Of a stretch of 12,206 bases of DNA, positions 6,812 through 12,206 are shown piece after piece (position 1 is the stretch's first letter; the number at the start of each line of letters is the position of its first letter). Origin of the DNA: Gemmatimonadota bacterium. GTDB taxonomy: Bacteria; Gemmatimonadota; Gemmatimonadetes; Gemmatimonadales; Gemmatimonadaceae. Position numbers and translations under genes: made by a program. The stretch is taken from contig CANGXK010000035.1 of assembly GCA_947457715.1 (NCBI GenBank), positions 1 through 12,206 of the forward strand, written 5' to 3'. The notes below the pieces were generated by a model that made no database searches, was not told the origin of the DNA, and saw only the letters and a list, made by a program, of their open reading frames with translations.

Positions 6812-7155
6812 CTGGTGCGTCGAGGCGTGTGTTGGTGCTGGGCGGCACCGGCTACATCGGGCCGCACCTGATGGCGCATGCGCTGGAAATGGGGTACACG
6901 GGCACGCTGTTCAATCGTGGCGAGCCGAAGCTCGGCTTGGTTCCGAAGGTCGAGCACCTGACCGGCGATCGCAACGATCCGAATGGACACGAGGCGCGGA
7001 AGGGACGCACGTGGGATGTCGTGTATGATTTGCCGACCACGAACCCGCTGGCCACCACGGTGCGCGATGCGCTCACGTGGCATCATGCGCGGCCGTCGGC
7101 CGAGCAGGAGCAATTGCGCGCCGCGTGGCGTGCGCCGCAATCCGGAGCCAAGTGA
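6808..7155 (+). CDS. Mini-SDR: internally deleted paralogue of the preceding epimerase
   Basis: A 115-residue protein starting with GTG at 6808, overlapping the previous stop as GTGA. Residues 7-77 match residues 53-123 of the preceding protein: LGGTGYIGP, TLFNRGEPK, PKVEHLTGDRND, RTWDVVYD. After NP (79-80) it jumps directly to a copy of the family's C-terminus, where PLATTVRDALTWHHARPSAEQE corresponds in pattern to residues 345-366 of the neighbour. About 219 residues are missing, including the catalytic Tyr/Lys, the Ser/Thr and the substrate domain, while the reading frame is kept. It lacks a Tat signal, so it would stay in the cytoplasm. The deletion is centred near 7045. It may be a pseudogene or a retained small dinucleotide-binding protein; the intact overlaps on both sides favour retained translation. 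Confidence 0.75.
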   Translation: MTGASRRVLVLGGTGYIGPHLMAHALEMGYTGTLFNRGEPKLGLVPKVEHLTGDRNDPNGHEARKGRTWDVVYDLPTTNPLATTVRDALTWHHARPSAEQEQLRAAWRAPQSGAK

Positions 7156-8432
7156 TCCGTCGTGTCGTAGCGAAGCTCGTCACCGTAGAAGAAGGCGAGT
7201 GGCGCGCGACGCTGCTCGCCTTCACGTTCTTCTTCTTCCTGCTGGCGAGCTACTTCATTCTGCGCAGCATCCGCGATGCGCTCGGGGTGGCGGCTGGCGT
7301 CGGGAATCTGCCGTATCTGTTCACCGGCACGTTGCTCAGCACGCTCGCGCTCCAGCCGCTGTCGGCGTCGCTGGTGGCGCGCATCCCGGTCCGCCGGTTC
7401 ATCCCGATCGTGTATCGCGCATTCGGCGCCTGTCTGTTGTTCTTCGGCGCGGCGATCACCTGGTGGCCGCACTCGGAGACGTGGCTGGCGCCGGTCTTTT
7501 TTATCTGGACGAGTGTGTTCAACCTGTTCGTGGTGTCGGTGTTCTGGGGCTTCATGGCCGATACCTTCCGTAGCGAGCAGGGCAAGCGGCTGTACGGTTT
7601 CATCAGCGTGGGTGGCACCGTCGGCGCGATGGCGGGTTCGGCGATCACGGCGCTGCTGGCGAAGCAAGTCGGTATGGCGGTGCTGGTGGTGATCTCGTTC
7701 CTCATGCTCGAGGTCACGGTGCAGTGCGTACGGCGCTTCCCGCAGAGTTTCCGGGCGGACACGCGGGAGCGTGAAGACGCAGATCGCGCGATCGGCGGTG
7801 GCTCCTTCAGCGGCATCACCCATGTGCTGTCGTCGCCGTACCTGATGATGATCTGCCTGTTCATGTTGATGTTCACGATCGGCACCACGGTGCTGTATTT
7901 CCAGCAGGCGGAGATCGTGAAGGCGGAGTTTGCCGACCGCGATTCGCGTACGGCGTTTCTGGCGCGCGTCGATCTCACGGTGCAGACGCTCACGGTGCTG
8001 CTGCAGCTGTTCGTAACGGGCCGCGTGATCAAGTGGCTTGGCGTGGGCGTGGCGCTGGCTATCCTGCCGTTGATGAGCGTGATCGGCTTCACGACGCTCG
8101 GGTTTATTTCAGCGTCTGGTGCACTGACGGCGTTTGTGGCGTTCAACGTGCTGCGTCGCGCCGGGAACTACGGCTTCGCGAGCCCTGCGCGCGAGGTGCT
8201 GTTCACGGTCGTGTCGCCGGAAGACAAATACAAGGCGAAGAACTTCATCGACACGTTCGCGTACCGCAGCGGCGACCAAATCGGCGCGTGGAGTTATGCG
8301 GCGCTCTCCGCGGCCGGGCTGGCGGTGAGTTCGATCGCTTTGATCGCCGCGCCGATGAGCGCGGTGTGGCTGGTGGTCGCGATCTGGCTCGGACGGCGGC
8401 ATACGCTGATGTCGAAGGCGGAGTCGGCGTAG
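7152..8432 (+). CDS. 12-TM transporter of the ATP:ADP antiporter-like / MFS type (COG3202)
   Basis: A 426-residue inner-membrane transporter made almost wholly of hydrophobic helices with short charged loops. Family-like blocks are YFILRSIRDALG (34-45) in the first helix pair, FWGFMADTFRSEQGKRLYGF (131-150) at the helix 4-5 loop, SVGGTVGAMAGS (152-163) and, in the second half, ASPAREVLFTVVSPEDKYKAK (343-363) with DTFAYRSGDQ (367-376). These recall bacterial proteins annotated as MFS or as nucleotide (ATP:ADP antiporter-like) transporters, which in free-living bacteria are of unproven substrate. The start is GTG 7152, overlapping the mini-SDR stop (GTGA), with GGAG just upstream. As last gene of the run it probably moves the substrate or product handled by the exported enzymes. 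Exchange of ATP for ADP should not be assumed. Confidence 0.82.
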   Translation: MIRRVVAKLVTVEEGEWRATLLAFTFFFFLLASYFILRSIRDALGVAAGVGNLPYLFTGTLLSTLALQPLSASLVARIPVRRFIPIVYRAFGACLLFFGAAITWWPHSETWLAPVFFIWTSVFNLFVVSVFWGFMADTFRSEQGKRLYGFISVGGTVGAMAGSAITALLAKQVGMAVLVVISFLMLEVTVQCVRRFPQSFRADTREREDADRAIGGGSFSGITHVLSSPYLMMICLFMLMFTIGTTVLYFQQAEIVKAEFADRDSRTAFLARVDLTVQTLTVLLQLFVTGRVIKWLGVGVALAILPLMSVIGFTTLGFISASGALTAFVAFNVLRRAGNYGFASPAREVLFTVVSPEDKYKAKNFIDTFAYRSGDQIGAWSYAALSAAGLAVSSIALIAAPMSAVWLVVAIWLGRRHTLMSKAESA

Positions 8433-8452
8433 CGGCCTTACGAACAGCTGTG

Positions 8453-8570
8453 CCGCGGATCTTCGCGGATGATCGCGGATTGAACCGCCAAAGGCTTCTG
8501 CCGGGGTACACGCTGCAGGCGTCGTCGCACCGGCGAGATCCATCCGCAGTTCATCCGTGTCGATCCGTGG
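8453..8570. repeat. Imperfect inverted repeat built from 10-11 bp CGGAT units
   Basis: The left arm (8453-8483) contains CGCGGAT three times at an exact 10-bp period (8454, 8464, 8474). The right arm (8539-8570) is its reverse complement in pattern, with ATCCG three times at 11- and 10-bp spacing. Aligned by hand, one arm matches the reverse complement of the other in 25 of 32 columns. The arms are separated by 55 nt. The element fills the gap between two convergent genes, so it may act as a bidirectional terminator or be a non-autonomous (REP/MITE-like) repeat. There is no T-tract. Similar ATCCGTG-type repeats occur in other environmental genomes, as I recall, but I cannot confirm a family. 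Confidence 0.55.
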
Positions 8571-8591
8571 TCAGGCTGTTTGCCGTTCCGT

Positions 8592-9197
8592 TTACTGCGG
8601 CACCATGCGCACGAAGCCGTCGTACTTCCAGGTGCCGCCGGTGCGGAGCCAGCGTTCGCAGAACGTGTAGCGATGCGCCTGTGGCTGCTGTCCTTCGAGA
8701 GCGGGTGCGGCGGTGAATTGCGTGGTGTACCAGAGGTGCATTTCGTGAGGCAGGTCGCCGCGCTCGAGGCGCGTGATGGCGATCCAGACCCCTGACGGTG
8801 TGGCGCAGCCAACACCACCGACTGCGGGGCAGGGCGCGACGTCCAGCGCCCGCGTGTCGGTCCAGTCGGAGACCGACGCGAAGACGCCCGGGTCGAGCGA
8901 CCGGCCGTTGTATTGACGGACGGCATCAATGGTCGCTGTCCGTCCGAATCGCTTGGCACTGTACTCCGCGATCGGGATTCCCGCGGGTCGATCTTGCGTG
9001 ATGATACGCACGATGGCCTTGCTCACCAGCGACTCGGCGTCGGGGAGCGCCCACGCCCCGGCAGCCGGTGCCGAGCGCCGCGCGGCGGCACGTGGCTGTC
9101 CGGCCGCTGAGCTCCAGGGTCCGGCCACACACAACGCCGCCACCACCGCGAGGGCGAGGGGGTGGCGAAGGTCCAGCGTGCGGCGGAAGGTCAGCAT
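8592..9197 (-). CDS. Secreted protein of unknown function
   Basis: A 201-residue protein (204 if the ATG at 9206 is used). It has an N-terminal signal peptide: FRRTLDLRH as the basic part, LALAVVAALCVAGPWS as the core, cleavage about AAG-Q near residue 34. The mature part begins with an Ala/Arg-rich linker, then a folded-looking domain with SLVSKAIVRIITQ, GRTATIDAVRQYNG, SGVWIAITRLERGD, MHLWYTTQF and a C-terminal WKYDGFVRMVP. Three cysteines (APCPAVGGVGC and YTFCERW) could form a periplasmic disulfide. I do not recognise a family. Neither start has a good Shine-Dalgarno site; a TACAAT box at 9236-9231 on the minus strand may be its promoter. It is convergent with the transporter and not obviously part of any operon. 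Confidence 0.72.
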   Translation of the reverse strand: MLTFRRTLDLRHPLALAVVAALCVAGPWSSAAGQPRAAARRSAPAAGAWALPDAESLVSKAIVRIITQDRPAGIPIAEYSAKRFGRTATIDAVRQYNGRSLDPGVFASVSDWTDTRALDVAPCPAVGGVGCATPSGVWIAITRLERGDLPHEMHLWYTTQFTAAPALEGQQPQAHRYTFCERWLRTGGTWKYDGFVRMVPQ

Positions 9198-9230
9198 AGT
9201 CGGCATAGGCGGAAGTAGAAGGCTACACCA

Positions 9231-9236
9231 TTGTAC
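9231..9236 (-). promoter_or_regulatory. -10-like box TACAAT upstream of the secreted protein
   Basis: On the minus strand TACAAT lies 34 nt before the ATG at 9197 (25 nt before the ATG at 9206). No convincing -35 is seen at 17-nt spacing (CAGTGA). It is the only clear AT-rich box in the gap, so it is offered with low confidence. Confidence 0.3.
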
Positions 9237-9320
9237 GGGGCCTGTCGCTGGCCTCACTGAGATTCGTCCCAATTGGCGTTCCGCGCGGTGATGCGGGACA
9301 CACCACCCTCATACTCTTGT

Positions 9321-9650
9321 GTGAACTCGCTCTTTTCGAGTCCAGTGTTTCGTTCGGTGCTGCTGCTGTCGGCCTCGAACGTCTTTATGACTTTCGCGTG
9401 GTATGCCCACCTCAAGGATTTGAGTGCCAAGCCCTGGTGTGTAGCCGCGCTGCTGAGCTGGGGCGTGGCCCTGTTCGAGTAGCTGCTGCAGGTGCCGGCC
9501 AACCGGATCGGGTACACGGCGTTGTCGCTGGGGCAGCTCAAGATCATGCAGGAAGCCATCGCGCTCACCTCCGCCATCTGCGCCGCTTCGCCGGCCCACC
9601 GGAGCCAGCTTAGATGCTGTGGGCCGTATCCGCAGTATCGTTTCACTCTG
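9321..9650 (+). pseudogene. Decayed DUF486 (DMT superfamily) small membrane protein
   Basis: Reading from GTG 9321 gives a strong DUF486 N-terminus (LLLSASNVFMTFAWYAHLK, then LLSWGVALFE). It is interrupted by TAG at 9480-9482 exactly where the family has Tyr or a similar residue, a one-base change from TAC. The same frame resumes with LLQVPANRIGYTALSLGQ and LKIMQEAIALT, the family's best-conserved part. Beyond about 9575 the frame breaks: the family's KEPL..LWAG..AVYF ending is only traceable in another frame, as EP at about 9600 and LWAVSAVSF from 9617. An intact member is about 110 residues with four membrane helices, function unknown. Premature stop plus frameshift make this a pseudogene. 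Several antisense and other-frame open frames across it are artefacts. Confidence 0.75.
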
Positions 9651-9655
9651 GATTC

Positions 9656-10199
9656 GACTTGGTTCTACTTGGTTGCCTCAATCATCACCTCGGCTTCCGG
9701 CAACTATTCGTTACAACTTCGACGATGTTACACGGGTCCGGCAGATTCCGCGCTCGTTGCGGTGACCGCGACGTCCATCAACGGCGGTGCTCGCGCGACG
9801 GATGGGATGACTCAGACGGTCAGAGAAATCGTCTAGCTACCGTTCGTCGCCGAATCCGACACGGTGACGTCTCGTTCCCGCGATATCATCGTTCCATTCC
9901 GTCGCAGGTAACGCGGCCGTCTCCGGTGAGCGTTGACTTGTAGTGCGGCGTGGTGACGAGGCACCGGCCACCGTGCCAAGCAGATCTCCAATCGAGGCGC
10001 CTACAGCGGTCACGAAGTCCAATTGCCCTATGCCCCTTGCGGCTCCTTCGCTCGGGGCCGGGCCGACTCAAGCGTCGCCTGTACCAATCCCCGGTTAGCG
10101 CGTTAAGGTATGGTACCAGTTGCTTGCAGTGGCCGTCCTGTTTGACTCGTTACAGGTTTCGCCGCCGAGTCTTTGGAGTGCCAGCAGCACCATCTTACG
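9656..10199. other. Gene-free stretch, 544 bp, no recognisable feature
   Basis: Open frames here are short, overlap on several strands and resemble no family I know. The text is less uniformly GC-rich by eye than the flanking operon. I looked for integron attC sites, tRNA-like cloverleafs, direct repeats and IS termini and found nothing convincing. Given the pseudogene on the left and the methyltransferase/IS region on the right, it is most simply decayed coding DNA at an island boundary. Confidence 0.5.
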
Positions 10200-10928
10200 T
10201 CATGTGGCCCACATCTCCTCACGGTCCCTCCTCAGCCAGCCGAGTGGATGATGGGTGATGGGGAATTTTTCACACAAAAGGGTGTCCACCTGAAACCCGG
10301 GATTTCCGGCGAGGAAACGCTGGATCGCCGGCAGCGGGCCGGGACGGGCGGCGGCGAAACGCGGGAGGGTATCGATGACGCCATCCTGGACATGGAGATA
10401 ACTGCCCGGTGTGACAAAGGTGTGGTAATGGGTGAGTTCGCCCGCGACGTGGGCCTCAGAATGGTCGCTGTCGAGAATGACGAGCACAGGGCCGGAGGTG
10501 GAAGCCACGGCGGCACGGACCTGAGAAAGGATCTCTTCGGAGGTGGAACTGCCAATGAGATATCTGATCCGTGGATGGCTGTGATCGTGGAGCTTTTCGA
10601 CATCGACGGTGATGATGGAGCCGTGATTCATGAGGTCCATCAGATGGGCGTAGAAGAGCGATGAGCCACCGCGGTTCGTGCCAGTCTCGATGATGAGAGC
10701 AGGACGGACACTGGAGATGACCTCCTGGATGATCCAGAGATCGGCCATGTTCTGCCAGATGGGATTACCGAGCCAGGTGAGATTGCCGTAGTTGCCGGTG
10801 CGGTGGACGAACTCGTCATCCATGAGTCGACGCAGGAAGGCCGGGCAGAGTCTGCGCATGAGACTCCCGCAGAGTTGAGAGAAGGCAATCATGATGGTGG
10901 GGTGTATACCTTCGTGCCGAAGGTCCAT
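10200..10928 (-). CDS. CmcI-like SAM-dependent methyltransferase (cephalosporin hydroxylase family)
   Basis: A 242-residue member of the RMNT_CmcI family, class I methyltransferases annotated as cephalosporin hydroxylase or rhamnosyl O-methyltransferase. Visible in order: NLTWLGNPIWQN (49-60), the SAM-binding glycine loop ETGTNRGGSS (81-90), TVDV (107-110, acidic ribose-binding residue), IGSSTSEEI (125-133), VILDSDHS (150-157) and TPGSYLHVQDG (173-183). Close relatives have VEDT at the last site, with Glu and Asp helping to bind Mg; here Glu is replaced by Gln181. The C-terminal FLAGNPGFQVD and LGWLRRD are normal. Start uncertain: ATG 10928 has no ribosome site; ATG 10892 and 10856 are in-frame alternatives. 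Likely O-methylates a sugar of a surface polysaccharide or glycolipid; a cephalosporin role is not implied. Probably transferred with its neighbour. Confidence 0.85.
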   Translation of the reverse strand: MDLRHEGIHPTIMIAFSQLCGSLMRRLCPAFLRRLMDDEFVHRTGNYGNLTWLGNPIWQNMADLWIIQEVISSVRPALIIETGTNRGGSSLFYAHLMDLMNHGSIITVDVEKLHDHSHPRIRYLIGSSTSEEILSQVRAAVASTSGPVLVILDSDHSEAHVAGELTHYHTFVTPGSYLHVQDGVIDTLPRFAAARPGPLPAIQRFLAGNPGFQVDTLLCEKFPITHHPLGWLRRDREEMWAT

Positions 10929-11108
10929 GTGGGCAGAACTTTACAGGGGTTGACGATGCTGGCATCCATCGGGATGGCGCTGGGCTGCGGGTGATGATCT
11001 CGCCTGCGCATCCCCTACGGCGCGCACTTCATCGCCAATCAAGAACCCCGGGCACCAGATGCGCGGCGCTGACGGAGGCGCAATCATGCTGGACCAGTGT
11101 CGCGTCCA
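10929..11108. other. Gap between the two methyltransferase genes
   Basis: Although the two methyltransferases share a strand, 180 bp separates them, unlike the zero-gap style of the left-hand genes. On the plus strand one frame reads GLTMLASIGMALGCG, two stop codons, then LRIPYGAHFIANQEPR, which looks like remains of a coding sequence, but I cannot assign it to a family. No terminator or clear promoter is seen. Confidence 0.3.
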
Positions 11109-11906
11109 TCAGGCGGGAGTGAGGCGAGGTTTGACCCAGACGCGGCCCGTTTCATCCACTCGGTGCAGGAGGATGGGCTCGGGACAGGCGGCTAAGAATT
11201 CATCGACAGCGCGGCGGGCTCCCTGCCAGCAGCCGTAATCGTCCACAATGACGACGCCGCCCGGCGAGACGCGCTGATAGAGGTGGGCCAGTTCATGACG
11301 CGTGCTCTCATACCAGTCGGTGTCCAACCTCAGCAGCGCGATCCGCTCCGGCACATGGGCGGGGATGGTCTGCTCGACCGGCCCGGCAATGAAGCGCATT
11401 TTGTCCGCAGGATAACCGGTCTGGGAAAGAGTGTGTCGGACGTCTTCGAGAGATGCTTCCGCCCAGAGCACACTTTGTGCGCGTGGAGCGGTGTCGGCGG
11501 CGAGAAGTTCGCGTGCCGGAGTGCCCGAGTGATCGCAGTCCATGTCCCCGGGCTGTGTCATGCCGGTGAAGGTGTCATAGAGCCAGAGGTAGCGCGTGGT
11601 GTCAGCCTTCTCCAGCAACGTCCGCGCCACGAGCGCCATGCTGCCTCCACGCCAGACGCCGCACTCCACGATGTCGCCCGGAATCTGCCAGCGTTGGAGG
11701 TGCCGCACTGCCTGGAGGAGTGCGTAGCGACGCTCCACACCCGTCATGGTCTGGCCGTCCACGGCGCTCACATGCGCCATGTCCTCCACAGAGATGTCCG
11801 GGCGCGGCTGCGCCTGATGAGCCGATACCGCGGCGGGAACTTCATGCCATGACTCCCGACCCGCATGAAGCGCGGCGGCGAGAGCATGTCTGACACGCTT
11901 CAACAT
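11109..11906 (-). CDS. TylF/MycF-like sugar O-methyltransferase
   Basis: A 265-residue SAM- and Mg-dependent methyltransferase of the TylF family (macrocin-O-methyltransferase type), which methylates hydroxyls of sugars on macrolides, glycopeptides or surface glycans. Present are GDIVECGVWRGGSM (77-90), the SAM loop; LYDTFTGM (109-116); the metal site LRLDTDWYEST (192-202) with Asp195/Asp197; and VIVDDYGCWQGAR (219-231) with Asp222-Asp223. All key acidic residues are kept, so it should be active. The ATG at 11906 has AGAGGAG about 10 nt upstream. The first 35 residues are variable. It lies immediately downstream of a broken IS3-family transposase on the same strand, so the IS end may have replaced its native promoter. 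The partner may be the CmcI-like gene, both acting on the same glycan. Confidence 0.87.
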   Translation of the reverse strand: MLKRVRHALAAALHAGRESWHEVPAAVSAHQAQPRPDISVEDMAHVSAVDGQTMTGVERRYALLQAVRHLQRWQIPGDIVECGVWRGGSMALVARTLLEKADTTRYLWLYDTFTGMTQPGDMDCDHSGTPARELLAADTAPRAQSVLWAEASLEDVRHTLSQTGYPADKMRFIAGPVEQTIPAHVPERIALLRLDTDWYESTRHELAHLYQRVSPGGVVIVDDYGCWQGARRAVDEFLAACPEPILLHRVDETGRVWVKPRLTPA

Positions 11907-11948
11907 GCTGTCCGAGCTCCTCTGTTCATGCCGGTTTCATAATGGCCT

Positions 11949-11970
11949 TACCCCGAAAAAGTGGACGCGA
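11949..11970. repeat. Probable terminal inverted repeat (one end) of an IS3-family element
   Basis: TACCCCGAAAAAGTGGACG lies just beyond the end of the transposase gene (true stop at 11983). A CCCCGAAAAAGTGGAC core is typical of termini of several IS3-family elements, as I recall them. The other end is outside the window, so the repeat cannot be confirmed by pairing. Confidence 0.45.
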
Positions 11971-11982
11971 TATTGAAAGGAA

Positions 11983-12206
11983 CTACGCGGCCTTCAGTAC
12001 CTGCGCATCGTATTCCGCCGGACTGACGTACCCCAAGGTGGAGTGCCGTCGTTTCCGGTTGTCCCACGGTCTCGATGTACCGAAAGATGGCGCGCTGCGC
12101 ATCCTCCCGGGTGTGCCCATCGTGCGTCATCACCAGCTCGACTTCCAGTGTCTCGAAAAATCTCTCCGCGGACACGATCCGCGCATGGGCCATCACCACG
12201 TCGTCG
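11983..12206 (-). pseudogene. IS3-family transposase OrfB, C-terminal part, frameshifted
   Basis: Minus-strand sequence encodes the end of the DDE integrase-like OrfB transposase. One frame gives SAERFFETLEVELV (with the family's catalytic Glu in AERFF) then DAQRAIFRYIET. At GACCGTGGGAC (about 12065-12080) an extra base shifts the frame; the next frame continues WDNRKRRHSTLGYVSPAEYD to KAA and a stop at 11983. Without the shift correction translation runs to a false stop at 11948. At the window edge the upstream frame reads RRRGD, matching the usual SRRGDCWDNA block, but in a different frame from AERFF, so a second shift near 12190 is likely. The element is therefore dead, at least at this copy. 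OrfA and the other end lie outside. Confidence 0.82.

Noticed and set aside
7152..8432. Calling the transporter a true ATP:ADP energy-parasite translocase
   Set aside because: The neighbourhood is that of a free-living bacterium and members of this family in such hosts have no proven nucleotide exchange; only the fold and family are supported.
8451..8575. CRISPR-like or simple Rho-independent terminator reading of the repeat
   Set aside because: The 10-bp units are too short and contiguous for CRISPR, and there is no T-tract after the inverted arm.
9254..9646. Minus-strand 130-codon open frame across the DUF486 remnant
   Set aside because: It is the antisense of recognisable DUF486 coding sequence and resembles no family.
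9656..10199. Possible integron attC sites near GTTA-containing segments
   Set aside because: No paired RYYYAAC/GTTRRRY cores with the expected inner palindrome could be found.

Overview
The window looks like chromosome from a GC-rich, aerobic, free-living Gram-negative bacterium. The gene families (cbb3 oxidase, Tat-exported DUF411 protein, ornithine-lipid acyltransferases, M19 dipeptidase and Tat-exported SDR next to a COG3202-type transporter) and the many 4-nt start/stop overlaps would fit Gemmatimonadota or a similar soil lineage. That placement is inference from composition and cannot be proven here. No rRNA, tRNA or CRISPR array is visible.

Layout. (1) 1-629, minus: N-terminal part of the cbb3 oxidase subunit CcoN, running off the left edge. 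(2) 630-785: divergent control region with two perfect dyads and a -10-like box only 7 nt before the next start codon. (3) 786-1822, plus: two-gene unit, a Tat-exported DUF411 metal-binding protein and a GNAT acetyltransferase (GTGA overlap). (4) 3386-1735, minus: olsB-olsA ornithine-lipid synthesis pair (ATGA overlap); the 3' end of olsA overlaps the GNAT gene antisense by 88 bp. (5) 3556-8432, plus: compact five-gene run with no gaps, an alpha/beta-hydrolase esterase, an exported M19 dipeptidase, a Tat-exported extended SDR, a 115-residue 'mini-SDR' that is an internally deleted paralogue of the gene before it, and a 12-TM COG3202-type transporter. (6) 8433-8591: an imperfect inverted repeat built from 10-11 bp units, between convergent genes. 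(7) 9197-8592, minus: a secreted protein of unknown function. (8) 9321-10199: a decayed DUF486 membrane-protein gene followed by about 540 bp with no recognisable gene. (9) 10200-12206: a region that looks acquired, with two minus-strand SAM-dependent methyltransferases (CmcI-like and TylF/MycF-like) lying directly downstream of a broken IS3-family transposase.

How the genes work together. OlsB and OlsA would make ornithine (or a related aminolipid) membrane lipid in two acylation steps. The five-gene run is probably one translationally coupled transcript; its mix of hydrolysis (esterase, dipeptidase), exported NAD(P)-type chemistry and a transporter suggests scavenging or envelope-component turnover, but the substrate is unknown. 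The left half is orderly and tightly packed. The right 3 kb shows gene decay, a long gene-free stretch and an IS remnant, as expected at a genomic-island boundary. The most unusual items are the mini-SDR locked into the operon, the dyad-rich divergent promoter with a probably leaderless transcript, and the 10-bp-periodic inverted repeat.
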